A stretch of 64,000 nucleotides of DNA from Streptomyces roseicoloratus (GCF_004117935.1 NZ_SDOY01000062.1:1-64000); one strand, 5' to 3'. Counted from the first letter of the stretch, positions 18,462 through 27,775 are shown. Notes: generated by a model not told the origin, from the letters alone. Translations and numbers: made by a program.

Positions 18462-19166
18462 ATGAGACTGCTGCTCGTCGAGGACGACGACCACGTCGCC
18501 GCCGCGCTCTCCGCGATCCTCGCCCGGCACGGCTTCACCGTCACCCACGCCCGCAACGGTGAGGAGGCGCTGCAGGCCGTGCTGCCCGCCGCGCACGGCG
18601 AACGGCCCTCGTACGGGGTGATCCTGCTCGACCTGGGCCTGCCCGACCAGGACGGCTACCAGGTCTGCGGCCGCATCCGGAAGCTCACCAGCACGCCCGT
18701 GATCATGGTGACCGCACGCGCCGACGTCCGCTCCCGGATCCACGGTCTCAATCTCGGCGCCGACGACTACGTGGTCAAGCCCTACGACACCGGCGAACTG
18801 CTCGCCCGGATCCACGCGGTCAGCCGGCGCAGCGCCGGCGGCGAGGACCAGGGCACCACGGCGGAGGACAGCACCCTGCGGCTGGGCTCCGTCACCGTCG
18901 AGCTGCCCACCCGCCGGGTCAGCGTCGACGGCGACGCCGTGCCGCTCACCCGCAAGGAGTTCGACCTGCTCGCCCTGCTCGCCCAGCGCCCCGGCGTGGT
19001 CTTCCGCCGCGAGCAGATCATCAGCGAGGTCTGGCAGACCAACTGGGAAGGCACCGGCCGCACCCTGGAGGTCCATGTCGCCTCCCTGCGCTCGAAGTTG
19101 CGCATGCCCGCCCTGATCGAGACCGTGCGGGGCGTCGGTTACCGCCTGGTCCCGCCCACCGCGTAA
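18462..19166 (+). CDS. gluR: Response regulator GluR (OmpR/PhoB type)
   Basis: A 234-residue two-component regulator. The receiver has EDDD at residues 7-10, phospho-Asp in VILLDLGLPDQDG near residue 57, Thr in MVTARAD and Lys in DDYVVKPYD. The C-terminal winged helix shows LTRKEFDLLALLAQRPGVVF and VHVASLRSKL...VRGVGYRL. It lies divergent from gluABCD and 18 bp upstream of its kinase, matching the GluR-GluK glutamate-sensing pair described in S. coelicolor. A GGAGGG ribosome site precedes the ATG. Confidence 0.93.
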   Translation: MRLLLVEDDDHVAAALSAILARHGFTVTHARNGEEALQAVLPAAHGERPSYGVILLDLGLPDQDGYQVCGRIRKLTSTPVIMVTARADVRSRIHGLNLGADDYVVKPYDTGELLARIHAVSRRSAGGEDQGTTAEDSTLRLGSVTVELPTRRVSVDGDAVPLTRKEFDLLALLAQRPGVVFRREQIISEVWQTNWEGTGRTLEVHVASLRSKLRMPALIETVRGVGYRLVPPTA

Positions 19167-19184
19167 CCCCCCGACCGTCCGCCC

Positions 19185-20663
19185 GTGCGCACCCGACTCC
19201 TCCCGCTCCTCATCGTCCTGATGGCCGGTGTCCTGCTCGCCCTGGGCTTTCCGCTCGCGGCGAGCACCGCCGCGTCGGAGCAGCAGCGGGTGGTCGTCGA
19301 CCGGCTCGAGGACGCCGCACGGTTCGCGGCGCTCGCCCAGTTCGTCAACGAGAGCCGCTTCGGCCCCGACGAGCGGCGTGCCACCCTCGGCGGCGAACTC
19401 GCCAGCTACCACGAGGTCTACGGGATCAGGACCGGCATCTTCTACCGCGACAACCGGACCATGACGAGCGCGCCCGAGGACTGGGTCGTCCCGTACGACG
19501 GCGAGGGCAGGCGCGCGTTCAACGAGGCCCTGCTCGGCCGCCGCAGCCACGACCCGCCGCAGGTGTGGCCCTGGCAGGGCGACGCCCGGCTCACCATCGC
19601 CTCCCCGGTCGTCCGGGACGGGGACGTCTTCGCCGTCGTCGTCACCGACTCGCCCACCGGCCGGCTCCGCTCCCGCATCCTGCACGACTGGCTGCTGCTC
19701 TTCGCCGGCGAGACCGCCGCCATGCTCCTCGCCGTCGGCGCCGCCTTCCGGCTCACCGGCTGGGTGCTGCGGCCCGTCCGCGTGCTCGACGCCGTCACCC
19801 ACGACATCGCCACCGGCCGGATGAACTCCCGGGTCGCCGAGACCGGCGGCCCGCCCGAACTGCGCCGCCTGGCCCGCTCGTTCAACGAGATGGCCGACCA
19901 CGTCGAGGACGTCCTCGACCAGCAGCGGGCCTTCGTCGCCGATGCCTCCCACCAGCTGCGCAACCCGCTCGCCGCGCTGCTCCTGCGGATCGAGCTGCTC
20001 GCCCTCGAACTGCCCGAGGGCAACGAGGAGATCGCGTCCGTACGCACCGAGGGCAAGCGGCTCGCCCAGGTCCTCGACGACCTCCTCGACCTCGCGCTCG
20101 CCGAGCACACGGCAGCGGACCTGCGGCTCACCGACATCGGCGCGCTCACCGACGAGCGGGTCGCGTCCTGGCGGGCGGTCGCCGAGGACAAGGGCGTGAC
20201 GCTGGACGCCGCCACCGTGGCCGTCACGGCCTGGGCGGACCCGGTGGCCCTGTCCAGCGCCCTCGACGCGGTGATCGACAACGCCCTGAAGTTCACCCCG
20301 GCCGGCGAGGACGTCGGAGTGACGGTACGGCTGGCCGCCGACGGCCGCACGGTCGAGATCGCGGTCGCCGACCGCGGACCCGGACTCACCGACGAGGAAC
20401 TGGAGCGGGTCGGCGACCGCTTCTGGCGCTCCAACCGGCACCAGAACGTCAAGGGTTCAGGCCTGGGCCTGTCCATCTCCCGGGTCCTGCTGGCCGCGGG
20501 CGGCAGCACCATCACGTTCGCCCGCAACACACCCCACGGCCTGCGGGTGACGGTCGCGGTGCCGCGCGAGGACCCGAGGCCGCGGGGTGCCTCGCAGGGC
20601 CGGGGAGGCCGGGAGCAGGAACGGGACTGGGGCCGCGAGGGTCAGGAGCAGGGCGGCGCCTGA
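19185..20663 (+). CDS. gluK: Sensor histidine kinase GluK
   Basis: A 492-residue membrane kinase. One N-terminal helix (residues 5-25) and a second near residues 165-185 flank a sensing domain of about 140 residues outside the cell. A HAMP region follows, then the HisKA box FVADASHQLRNPLAALLLRI with the phosphorylated His, and the HATPase with VIDNALKFTPAGED, DRGPGL and GSGLGLSI. GTG start. The C-terminal tail (REDPRPRGASQGRGG...) is low-complexity and merges into intergenic repeats of the same sequence type. Expected to sense glutamate and phosphorylate GluR. Confidence 0.92.
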   Translation: MRTRLLPLLIVLMAGVLLALGFPLAASTAASEQQRVVVDRLEDAARFAALAQFVNESRFGPDERRATLGGELASYHEVYGIRTGIFYRDNRTMTSAPEDWVVPYDGEGRRAFNEALLGRRSHDPPQVWPWQGDARLTIASPVVRDGDVFAVVVTDSPTGRLRSRILHDWLLLFAGETAAMLLAVGAAFRLTGWVLRPVRVLDAVTHDIATGRMNSRVAETGGPPELRRLARSFNEMADHVEDVLDQQRAFVADASHQLRNPLAALLLRIELLALELPEGNEEIASVRTEGKRLAQVLDDLLDLALAEHTAADLRLTDIGALTDERVASWRAVAEDKGVTLDAATVAVTAWADPVALSSALDAVIDNALKFTPAGEDVGVTVRLAADGRTVEIAVADRGPGLTDEELERVGDRFWRSNRHQNVKGSGLGLSISRVLLAAGGSTITFARNTPHGLRVTVAVPREDPRPRGASQGRGGREQERDWGREGQEQGGA

Positions 20664-20765
20664 GGTCGCGAGGGCCAGGAGCAGGGCGGTGCCTGAGGTC
20701 GCGAGGGTCAGGAGCTGGACCGCGGCTGGGGCCGCGAGGGGCAGGAACAGGGCCCCGGCTCAGAG
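20630..20765. repeat. Degenerate repeats of about 45 bp after gluK
   Basis: GCCTGAGGTCGCGAGGG followed by (C/T)CAGGAGC occurs around 20657 and again around 20693, with weaker flanking copies. The array spans the gluK stop and the gap to the convergent TAXI gene. Confidence 0.75.
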
Positions 20766-20771
20766 CCGGAA

Positions 20772-21770
20772 TCAGGGCTTCACGGAGCGGTAGTAGCGCC
20801 GGGCGCCCTCGTGCAGGGGCAGCGGTTCCGTGTAGATCGCCGTCCGCAGGTCCACCAGCTGGGCCGGGTGCACCTGCTTGCCGATCCCGTCCCGGCTGGC
20901 GATCACCGTACGGGTGAAGCCCTCCACCAGGTCCGGATCGGCGTCGTCCGTGGTGACGAGGATGTTGGCCACGGCGAGGGTGTCCACCGGGTTGCCGCTC
21001 TGGGCGAGACCGTACGCGTCGCCCGGGATGGTCGCCGAGCGGTAGTGGCGGGTCGACTCGCCCACGTCGTGCAGGCTGTCCACCAGGGCGGAGTCCAGCG
21101 GCACCAGCCGGATCGGCAGCCGCTCGGACAGCTCCTGCACGGCCTGGGTGGGCAGACCGCCCGACCAGAAGAAGGCGTCGAGCTGCCGCCGTTCCATGAG
21201 GTCCGGCATCGTGTCGATGCCGGCCGAGACCGGGACGATGTCCACGTCGGGCGTGACCCCGGCCGCCGCGAGCACCCGGTCGGCGATCAGCCGCACGCCC
21301 GAGCCGGGCTGGCCGACGCCGACGCGGCGCCCGCGCAGATCGGCCACCGTCTCGACGGGCGAGCCCTTGGGGACGATCAGCTGCACGTAGTCGTCGTAGA
21401 GCCGGGCGCAACCGCGCAGCTTCTCGAAGCCCGGCCTGCGGTCCCGCAGGTACTGGGCCACGGCGTCCGCCGTCGCCAGCGTGAAATCGGCCTCGCCCGA
21501 GGCGAGCCTGGCGAGGTTCTGCTGGGATCCCTCGCTGTCCGTCAGCGTTATGCGGACCTCGGGGAGGTCGCGCGCGAGGGCCTGCTGGAGCAGCTTGCCG
21601 TACCGCTGGTAGACACCCGTGGGCACGCCGGTGCTGAAGGTGACCTGCCCGCTCGGCGTCTTCGCGCCGAACGGAACCAGCCACCAGACCAGCACCCCGG
21701 CCAGCACCAGCAACGCCGCCGAGACCTGGAGCAGGCGACGACGGGCGGAACGGGACAGCGCGGGGAACAT
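20772..21770 (-). CDS. TAXI family (TRAP-type) solute-binding protein
   Basis: A 332-residue protein anchored or secreted by one N-terminal helix (about residues 13-32), followed by a TAXI-type substrate-binding fold: TFSTGVPTGVYQRYGKLLQ, EADFTLATADAVAQYL, and GSGVRLIADRVLAAAGV. TAXI proteins normally deliver carboxylates, often glutamate-like, to TRAP membrane subunits, but no TRAP permease gene is nearby. It is convergent with gluK, whose own ligand is glutamate, so a sensory-accessory role is possible. That link is an inference. Confidence 0.85.
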   Translation of the reverse strand: MFPALSRSARRRLLQVSAALLVLAGVLVWWLVPFGAKTPSGQVTFSTGVPTGVYQRYGKLLQQALARDLPEVRITLTDSEGSQQNLARLASGEADFTLATADAVAQYLRDRRPGFEKLRGCARLYDDYVQLIVPKGSPVETVADLRGRRVGVGQPGSGVRLIADRVLAAAGVTPDVDIVPVSAGIDTMPDLMERRQLDAFFWSGGLPTQAVQELSERLPIRLVPLDSALVDSLHDVGESTRHYRSATIPGDAYGLAQSGNPVDTLAVANILVTTDDADPDLVEGFTRTVIASRDGIGKQVHPAQLVDLRTAIYTEPLPLHEGARRYYRSVKP

Positions 21771-22073
21771 GCGGCGATCCTGCCAGCTGCCGAAGCCTCC
21801 TGGCCAGGCCGGCCGTGGCGCGGGCGGGTGGCGCCACGGGACGGGGGTGGGGCGACTACGGGGGGTAGGCGACTACGGGGGATAGGCGGGTGGCGCCACG
21901 GAGCGAGGGCGGGGCGAGGGCGGGAGGGCAGGCGGGCTCGCCCTGCCGCTTCCGCCTGCTCCTCCTGCCCGCGGCGGGCAGGCCGCCGTACCGGTCCCGC
22001 CGCGGTCGGCATCGCCGCGGTCGCTCCCGCCGACCCGCCCCGGTGGGTCGGCGGCCTGAGCGATCATCTCCCC
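21771..22073. other. Divergent control region with two direct repeats
   Basis: The 303-bp gap between the divergent TAXI gene and the sugar-acid kinase contains GGCGGGTGGCGCCACGG at 21823-21839 and 21885-21901. Between these copies lie two copies of GGCGACTACGGGGGRTAGGC. The arrangement is nested, so either duplication or paired operator sites would explain it. No clear -35/-10 pair is visible. Confidence 0.6.
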
Positions 22074-23234
22074 ATGTCGCCCGCCACCGTTGCCATCCTC
22101 GCCGACGATCTCACCAGTGCCGCCGACGGCGCCGCGCCGTTCCGCAGGAACGGCCACAGCGCCGTCGTCCTGTGCGACGTGCCCGCCGGTCCCGCCGCCG
22201 CCCCGTCCTCCCGCACGCCCTCCGGTCCGCCGGCCGGGCCGTCGGCCGCGTCGCCGGGGGAGGGCGTCACGGCCGTCGACCTCGGGACCCGGATCGTGGA
22301 CGCGGCCGAGGCGGCCGCCCGTACCCGCCGGGCGGCCGGGGTCTTCGCCGGCGCCGAGCTGCTGATCAAGACCGTCGACTCCACGCTGCGCGGTCACGTG
22401 GCCGCCGAGCTGCGCGCCGCGCTCGCCGGGTCCGGGCGCCGCGCCGCGATCGTCGCGCCCGCGTTCCCCGGCGAGGGCCGTACGACGGTCGAAGGCGTCC
22501 AGTACGTGCGGGGCGTACGCGTCGACGAGAGCGAGTTCGACCGTGACCCGGCGCACCCCGTCCGCACGGCCGACCTCGCGCGCGTGTTCCCGGAGGCGGT
22601 GCTCGTCGGCCCCGACGGGCTGCCGGACGCGGCCGGGAAGGGCGGGGTACTGGTCTGCTCGGCGGCCACCGACGCCGACCTGGACGCGATCGTGGCCGCC
22701 GTGCCCCGCCCCGATGAGGTCCTCTGGGTCGGTTCGCCGGGCCTCGCCGACGCCCTGGCCCGCCGCCACTCCCGACACCCGGCCGCCGCACTGTCCGCGC
22801 TCCCGCCGGTGAAGAGCCCGCTGGTCGTCGTCGGCAGCGCCCATCCCGCGAGCCGCCGCCAGCTCGCCGTCCTGCGCGAGCGGGCGACCGGTCCCGTCGC
22901 CGTCCTCCACACGCCCGAGGAACGGGGAACCGATCCGGCCGTCCTGCTGGCCCTGCTCGTCGAGAAGGTCTGGCGCGCGGTGACCGACGGCGGCGCCGAC
23001 GGCCTCGTCCTCACCGGAGGCGAGACCGCCGCGGCCGTCCTCGACGCCCTCGGAGCCGACGGCGTCGAGCTCCACGACGAACCCGAACCCGGTATCGCCC
23101 GTGGCACCCTTCACGCGCCGGGCCGCCTGCCCCGGCTGCCCGTTCTCGTCAAGGCGGGCGGCTTCGGGGACGACGAGGCCCTGCTCCGCCTCCACGCCCT
23201 GCTCACGGAGGCGGCCGCAGCGCCCGGCCGGTGA
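22074..23234 (+). CDS. Four-carbon acid sugar kinase family protein
   Basis: A 386-residue kinase of the DUF1537/OtnK family, which phosphorylates 3-oxo-tetronates or related sugar acids before aldolase cleavage. The N-terminal [17 protein letters not shown] is the family hallmark, followed by [17 protein letters not shown]. The C-terminal nucleotide-binding part shows [14 protein letters not shown] and [13 protein letters not shown]. The ATG at 22074 is the conserved start; a longer in-frame extension exists but is GC-frame noise. No aldolase, isomerase or dehydrogenase partner is adjacent, so the pathway is unknown. Confidence 0.85.
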   Translation: MSPATVAILADDLTSAADGAAPFRRNGHSAVVLCDVPAGPAAAPSSRTPSGPPAGPSAASPGEGVTAVDLGTRIVDAAEAAARTRRAAGVFAGAELLIKTVDSTLRGHVAAELRAALAGSGRRAAIVAPAFPGEGRTTVEGVQYVRGVRVDESEFDRDPAHPVRTADLARVFPEAVLVGPDGLPDAAGKGGVLVCSAATDADLDAIVAAVPRPDEVLWVGSPGLADALARRHSRHPAAALSALPPVKSPLVVVGSAHPASRRQLAVLRERATGPVAVLHTPEERGTDPAVLLALLVEKVWRAVTDGGADGLVLTGGETAAAVLDALGADGVELHDEPEPGIARGTLHAPGRLPRLPVLVKAGGFGDDEALLRLHALLTEAAAAPGR

Positions 23235-23466
23235 CCGGATCGACGAGCCGGGGGCGGGCGGCCGGCGGCGCCCGTCCGCCTCCGGCCCACGAGGAGGGCC
23301 GTCACGGCGACGGCGATCGGCCCGCCCGGATGCGGCGCCTTCGCGCGCTGGAGGGGGGAGCCGTACCCGTAGACTGTCTCACTGGGCTTCTGTCGGAACC
23401 CGCCGCGCTTCTGCCGGAACCCGCCGTGCGTACCCGTCCACCGTCTCGTCTGGATTGTTGTTGATC

Positions 23467-24963
23467 ATGACCGAACTCCCCCGTACCTACGAGGTCCGGA
23501 CGTACGGCTGTCAGATGAACGTCCACGACTCCGAGCGGCTGTCCGGCCTCCTGGAGGACGCCGGCTACGTCCGCGCCCCCGAGGGCTCGGACGGCGAGGC
23601 CGACGTCGTGGTCTTCAACACCTGCGCGGTCCGCGAGAACGCCGACAACAAGCTGTACGGCAACCTCGGCCACCTCGCGCCGAAGAAGGCCGCCCGGCCC
23701 GGCATGCAGATCGCCGTCGGCGGCTGTCTGGCCCAGAAGGACCGCGACACCATCGTCAAGAAGGCCCCCTGGGTCGACGTGGTCTTCGGCACCCACAACA
23801 TCGGCAAGCTGCCGGTCCTGCTGGAGCGCGCCCGCGTCCAGGAGGAGGCGCAGGTCGAGATCGCGGAGTCCCTGGAGGCCTTCCCGTCGACCCTGCCGAC
23901 CCGCCGCGAGTCCGCGTACGCCGCCTGGGTCTCGATCTCTGTCGGCTGCAACAACACCTGCACCTTCTGCATCGTCCCGGCGCTCCGCGGCAAGGAGGAG
24001 GACCGCCGTCCCGGCGACATCCTCGCCGAGATCGAGGCGCTGGTCGCCGAGGGCGTCTCCGAGATCACGCTGCTCGGCCAGAACGTCAACGCGTACGGCT
24101 CCGACCTCGGCGACCGCGAGGCCTTCAGCAAACTGCTGCGCGCCTGCGGCGAGATCGAGGGCCTGGAGCGGGTCCGCTTCACCTCGCCGCACCCGCGCGA
24201 CTTCACGGACGACGTGATCGCCGCCATGGCCGAGACGCCGAACGTGATGCCGCAGCTGCACATGCCCCTGCAGTCCGGCTCGGACACGGTCCTGAAGGCG
24301 ATGCGCCGCTCGTACCGGCAGGAGCGCTTCCTCGGCATCATCGAGAAGGTGCGCGCCGCGATCCCGCACGCCGCCATCTCCACCGACATCATCGTGGGCT
24401 TCCCCGGCGAGACCGAGGAGGACTTCGAGCAGACCATGCACGTGGTGCGCGAGGCCCGCTTCGCGAACGCCTTCACCTTCCAGTACTCCAAGCGCCCCGG
24501 CACCCCCGCGGCCACCATGGAGGGCCAGGTCCCGAAGGAGGTCGTGCAGGCGCGCTACGAGCGTCTGGTCGCCCTCCAGGAGGAGATCTCCTGGGAGGAG
24601 AACAAGAAGCAGGTCGGCCGCACGCTCGAGGTCATGGTCGCCGAGGGCGAGGGCCGCAAGGACGGCGAGACCCACCGCCTGTCCGGCCGCGCCCCCGACA
24701 ACCGTCTCGTCCACTTCACCAAGCCGGACGACGACGTGCGCCCGGGTGACGTCGTGACCGTCGAGATCACCTACGCCGCCCCGCACCACCTCCTCGCCGA
24801 GGGCCCGACCACCGCCGTCCGCCGCACCCGCGCGGGCGACGCCTGGGAGAAGCGCCAGGCCGCGGCGGCCGCGAAGCCGGCGGGCGTCCTGCTCGGCCTG
24901 CCCCGCATCGGCGTCCCGGAGCCCCTCCCGGCGATGGACGCACCGGCCTGCGGCAGCCACTGA
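23467..24963 (+). CDS. miaB: tRNA (N6-isopentenyladenosine-37-C2)-methylthiotransferase MiaB
   Basis: A 498-residue radical-SAM enzyme that adds the methylthio group to i6A37 in tRNAs reading UNN codons. The N-terminal UPF0004 domain has three cluster Cys ([20 protein letters not shown]). The radical-SAM CxxxCxxC is GCNNTCTFC near residue 165, and the C-terminal TRAM domain includes [20 protein letters not shown]. The ATG at 23467 was chosen; an in-frame extension to 23101 overlaps the preceding gene. It acts after MiaA, encoded 1.8 kb downstream. Confidence 0.96.
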   Translation: MTELPRTYEVRTYGCQMNVHDSERLSGLLEDAGYVRAPEGSDGEADVVVFNTCAVRENADNKLYGNLGHLAPKKAARPGMQIAVGGCLAQKDRDTIVKKAPWVDVVFGTHNIGKLPVLLERARVQEEAQVEIAESLEAFPSTLPTRRESAYAAWVSISVGCNNTCTFCIVPALRGKEEDRRPGDILAEIEALVAEGVSEITLLGQNVNAYGSDLGDREAFSKLLRACGEIEGLERVRFTSPHPRDFTDDVIAAMAETPNVMPQLHMPLQSGSDTVLKAMRRSYRQERFLGIIEKVRAAIPHAAISTDIIVGFPGETEEDFEQTMHVVREARFANAFTFQYSKRPGTPAATMEGQVPKEVVQARYERLVALQEEISWEENKKQVGRTLEVMVAEGEGRKDGETHRLSGRAPDNRLVHFTKPDDDVRPGDVVTVEITYAAPHHLLAEGPTTAVRRTRAGDAWEKRQAAAAAKPAGVLLGLPRIGVPEPLPAMDAPACGSH

Positions 24964-25026
24964 CGGAACCCGTGACGGCGGCCCGTTCGGGCGCCTGCGG
25001 CGTGCGGTCGCGTTAGGCTGCGGATC

Positions 25027-25734
25027 ATGCTTGTCGCCGCCGCCGTGTGTCCCTGCCCCCCGCTCCTCGTCCCCGCCGTCGCGGCCGGGGCGGCGTCCGA
25101 GCTCGCCGAGGCGCGTACGGCGTGTTCCGACGCGCTCGGCGTGCTCGCCGCCTCCCGGCCCGACCGGCTCGTGGTCGTCGGGCCCGCCGCCGAGGAAGGC
25201 TGGGGCGTCCACCCGGCGGGTGCGGGCGGTTCCTTCGCGGCGTTCGGCGTCGACCTGGCCGTACGGCTCGGCGACGGGCCCGGCGGCGACCGGCCGCTGC
25301 CCGCCTCGCTGGCCGTCGCGGCCTGGCTCCTGGAGCACACCGACTGGGCGGACGCGCCGATCGAGGGCCTGGGCGTCGGCGAGCCACTGGAGACCGCGCG
25401 CTGTGCCGCGACCGGCCGGGACCTCGCCGCGTCGGCGGACCGGGTCGCCCTGCTCGTGATGGGCGACGGCAGCGCCTGCCGCACGGTCAAGGCACCCGGC
25501 TACCTGGACGAGCGCGCCGAGGACTTCGACGCGGCCGTCGCCCGCGCCCTGGGCGCGGCGGATCCGGCCGCACTGCTCGCCCTGGACGCGGACCTGGCGC
25601 ACGAGTTGAAGGCCGCCGGACGGGCGCCCTGGCAGGTGCTCGCGGGCGCCGCCGAGGGCGCGGACCTCGCGGGGCGGCTGCTCTACGAGGACGCGCCCTA
25701 CGGAGTCGGCTACTTCGTCGCTGCCTGGAGCTGA
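25027..25734 (+). CDS. LigB-like (class III extradiol dioxygenase fold) conserved protein
   Basis: A 235-residue protein with the class III extradiol dioxygenase/MEMO-like fold pattern: an N-terminal CPCPPLLVP segment, RLVVVGPAAEEGWGVHPAG, LLVMGDGSACRT and a closing YEDAPYGVGYFVA. In true LigB enzymes the first metal His sits where this protein has Cys (CPCPP rather than CPHPP), so ring-cleavage activity is doubtful. Its place between miaB and miaA is conserved in actinobacteria including mycobacteria, to my recollection, suggesting a housekeeping role of unknown nature. Confidence 0.75.
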   Translation: MLVAAAVCPCPPLLVPAVAAGAASELAEARTACSDALGVLAASRPDRLVVVGPAAEEGWGVHPAGAGGSFAAFGVDLAVRLGDGPGGDRPLPASLAVAAWLLEHTDWADAPIEGLGVGEPLETARCAATGRDLAASADRVALLVMGDGSACRTVKAPGYLDERAEDFDAAVARALGAADPAALLALDADLAHELKAAGRAPWQVLAGAAEGADLAGRLLYEDAPYGVGYFVAAWS

Positions 25735-25750
25735 CCCCGGACGACGTGAC

Positions 25751-25791
25751 GGCGGACGGCCGCGGAGCTTCGCGCTCCGCGGCCGTCCGCC
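25751..25791. terminator. Strong bidirectional hairpin
   Basis: An 18-bp perfect stem (25751-25768 with 25774-25791) and a 5-base TTCGC loop lie between convergent genes. Stability and placement support termination from both sides; there is no clear T-run. Confidence 0.8.
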
Positions 25792-25877
25792 GTTCTGCGT
25801 GTCCTGCGTGTCTTACGGTCCTGCGGGTTGTGCGGGTCCTGCGTGAGCTGCGTGTTCCGCGGGGAGGGCGACCGGAG

Positions 25878-26147
25878 TCAGGAGGCCGGCGGCGGGGGCG
25901 GATCGGAGGGGCCCGCCGGGCCCTCGTCCTTGTGGGCGAGGCGGTCGATGGCGTGCTTCGCCTTCCCGGTGCCGGACTCGATCTTGTCGCTGTACTTGCC
26001 CTTGGTCTTCTCGTCGACCTTCCTGGCGGCCTTCTCCAGGCCGTGCCCGACCTTGCCCCCGTGCTCCTGGGCAAGGTGGGAGACCTGGTGGGAGACCTTG
26101 TCCCGGGCCGGGGCGAGCTTGGCCTTCAGTGAATCCAGGAGACCCAT
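25878..26147 (-). CDS. MT0933-like antitoxin family protein
   Basis: An 89-residue hydrophilic protein that matches the Rv0909/MT0933-like antitoxin family: MGLLDSLKAKLAPARDKV, then KVDEKTKGKYSDKIESGTGKA. In Mycobacterium the homologue is paired with a toxin, but no adjacent toxin-sized gene is visible here. In Streptomyces it may act alone, for example as a small stress protein. The tail is proline-rich (GPSDPPPPPAS). It is encoded 42 bp downstream of the acidic protein gene on the same strand. Confidence 0.75.
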   Translation of the reverse strand: MGLLDSLKAKLAPARDKVSHQVSHLAQEHGGKVGHGLEKAARKVDEKTKGKYSDKIESGTGKAKHAIDRLAHKDEGPAGPSDPPPPPAS

Positions 26148-26189
26148 GGGGTCACCGTCCCTCCGCGTTCGTCGTGCCCCTTCCGGGGC

Positions 26190-26615
26190 CTACTTCCGGG
26201 CGCCCTCGCCTGCCTCGTTGTCCGCGGCCTCCTCCGCCGACTGCTGCTTCGGGATCTCGACGGACTCGACGGACCCGGTGGATCCGGCGGACCCGGTGGA
26301 TCCGGCGGAGTCGAGGGACCCGGCGGATTCCGCGTCGGTCGCCGCGTCCGCGGTCTCCCGGCTTGCGACGGCCACGGCCTCCGCGGCCTCCGCGGCTTCC
26401 ACGGCGTCGGCGGTGTCCACGGTCACCACGGTCTCGGACGAGTCCACCGTCTCGGAGGACGCCTCCGGCGTCCCTGAGCCGGTCGACTCCTCCGTCCCGT
26501 CCTCCGCCTCGGTCACGTCGTCCGCCGCGGCCGTCGCCTCCGATGCCTCGGAAACCTCGGAAACCTCCGCGACATTGTCCTTACTCTTACGGCGAAACAG
26601 TGAGAAAACGCCCAT
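26190..26615 (-). CDS. Small acidic low-complexity protein
   Basis: A 141-residue, strongly acidic, Ala/Glu/Ser/Thr/Asp-rich protein. A basic N-terminus (MGVFSLFRRKSKDN) is followed by about 100 residues of repeats (VSEVSEASEA, GSTGSAGSTGS) and a C-terminal patch, IPKQQSAEEAADNEAGEGA, that I recall as conserved in Streptomyces proteins loosely annotated 'gliding motility protein'. Most of it is likely disordered. The gene lies divergent from miaA. No function can be assigned. Confidence 0.65.
   Translation of the reverse strand: MGVFSLFRRKSKDNVAEVSEVSEASEATAAADDVTEAEDGTEESTGSGTPEASSETVDSSETVVTVDTADAVEAAEAAEAVAVASRETADAATDAESAGSLDSAGSTGSAGSTGSVESVEIPKQQSAEEAADNEAGEGARK
26272..26312. repeat. 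18-bp tandem repeat in the acidic protein gene
   Basis: GACCCGGTGGATCCGGCG occurs twice in tandem, followed by a partial copy. On the minus strand it encodes the GSTGSA units. Confidence 0.8.
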
Positions 26616-26728
26616 ATCTGCTCCCTAGCGTACTCAGGGTCCTCATTCCGCAACAGGCAACGAAGGCGGATGAGGGCCGTCACGTAGCTCGTTCGGGGAC
26701 GCGCCGTGAGGTTTGCGAGACTGGGGCG

Positions 26729-27667
26729 GTGAGAAGTGCAGCTCCCGCCTCGCGGGTCATCGCCGTCGTCGGTCCCACAGCGGCCGGAAAGTCCGATCTG
26801 GGCGTATTCCTCGCCCAGCAGCTCGGCGGCGAGGTCGTCAACGCCGATTCCATGCAGCTCTACCGGGGGATGGACATCGGCACCGCCAAACTGACGGTGG
26901 AGGAGCGCGGCGGCGTCCCGCACCACCTCCTCGACATCTGGGACGTGACCGAGGCCGCGAGCGTCGCCGAGTACCAGCGCCTCGCCCGCGCCGAGATCGA
27001 CCGGCTCCTCGCCGCGGGCCGCACACCGATCCTGGTCGGTGGTTCCGGGCTGTACGTCCGGGGCGCCCTGGACGTGATGGACTTCCCCGGCACCGACCCG
27101 GAGCTCCGGGCGCGGCTCGAGGCCGAGCTGGAGGAGCGCGGCCCCGGAGTGCTGCACGCCCGGCTCGCGGCCGCCGACCCCGAGGCCGGCCGGGCGATCC
27201 TGCCGAGCAACGGGCGGCGCATCGTCCGCGCCCTGGAGGTCATCGAGATCACCGGCAAGCCGTTCACGGCGAACCTCCCGGGGCACGACTCCGTCTACGA
27301 CACCGTGCAGATCGGCGTCGACGTCGCCCGCCCCGAGCTCGACGAGCGCATCGCCACCCGGGTGGACCGCATGTGGGAAGCCGGTCTCGTCGACGAGGTC
27401 CGCGCCCTGGAGGCGCGCGGTCTGCGCGAGGGGCGCACGGCCGCCCGCGCGCTCGGGTACCAGCAGGTGCTCGCGGCGCTCGCGGGGGAGTGCACCGAGG
27501 ACGAGGCGCGCGCCGAGACGATCCGCGCCACCAAGCGTTTCGCGCGCCGTCAGGACTCCTGGTTCCGGCGCGATCCCCGGGTCCACTGGCTCAGTGGCGC
27601 GGCCGAGGACCGGGGGGAACTCCCGGGGCGCGCGCTGACGTTGGTCGAACGAGCGGTTACAGCCTGA
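26729..27667 (+). CDS. miaA: tRNA dimethylallyltransferase MiaA
   Basis: A 312-residue prenyltransferase that adds the isopentenyl group to A37 of tRNAs from dimethylallyl diphosphate, the step before MiaB. P-loop VVGPTAAGKSDL at the N-terminus, the active-site Asp in NADSMQLYRGMDIGTAK, HHLLDIWDV, and GGSGLYVRGALD are all present. The C-terminal RRQDSWFRRD is the tRNA-binding motif. The GTG at 26729 was chosen because it directly precedes the homology; the frame continues upstream through unrelated sequence. Divergent from the acidic-protein gene. Confidence 0.95.
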   Translation: MRSAAPASRVIAVVGPTAAGKSDLGVFLAQQLGGEVVNADSMQLYRGMDIGTAKLTVEERGGVPHHLLDIWDVTEAASVAEYQRLARAEIDRLLAAGRTPILVGGSGLYVRGALDVMDFPGTDPELRARLEAELEERGPGVLHARLAAADPEAGRAILPSNGRRIVRALEVIEITGKPFTANLPGHDSVYDTVQIGVDVARPELDERIATRVDRMWEAGLVDEVRALEARGLREGRTAARALGYQQVLAALAGECTEDEARAETIRATKRFARRQDSWFRRDPRVHWLSGAAEDRGELPGRALTLVERAVTA

Positions 27668-27775
27668 TCACGTGATGGCATCGGGACGTCATGCCCGTCA
27701 TTCCGGGGGTGTGCGGCGTGCCATCATCGAGCATCGATCGACCAAGTGGAGTCCGAGTTGGGAGGGCGCGTGGCG

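Noticed and set aside
18411..20441. 676-codon minus-strand frame opposite gluR and gluK
   Set aside because: Same GC-frame artefact. The plus strand encodes complete two-component proteins with all catalytic motifs.
20811..22073. Long N-terminal extension of the sugar-acid kinase frame
   Set aside because: It runs antisense through the TAXI gene. The family start motif ILADDL begins right after the ATG at 22074.
26129..26728. 200-residue N-terminal extension of MiaA
   Set aside because: It is antisense to the acidic protein gene, Arg/Pro/Ser-rich noise, and precedes the conserved P-loop start.
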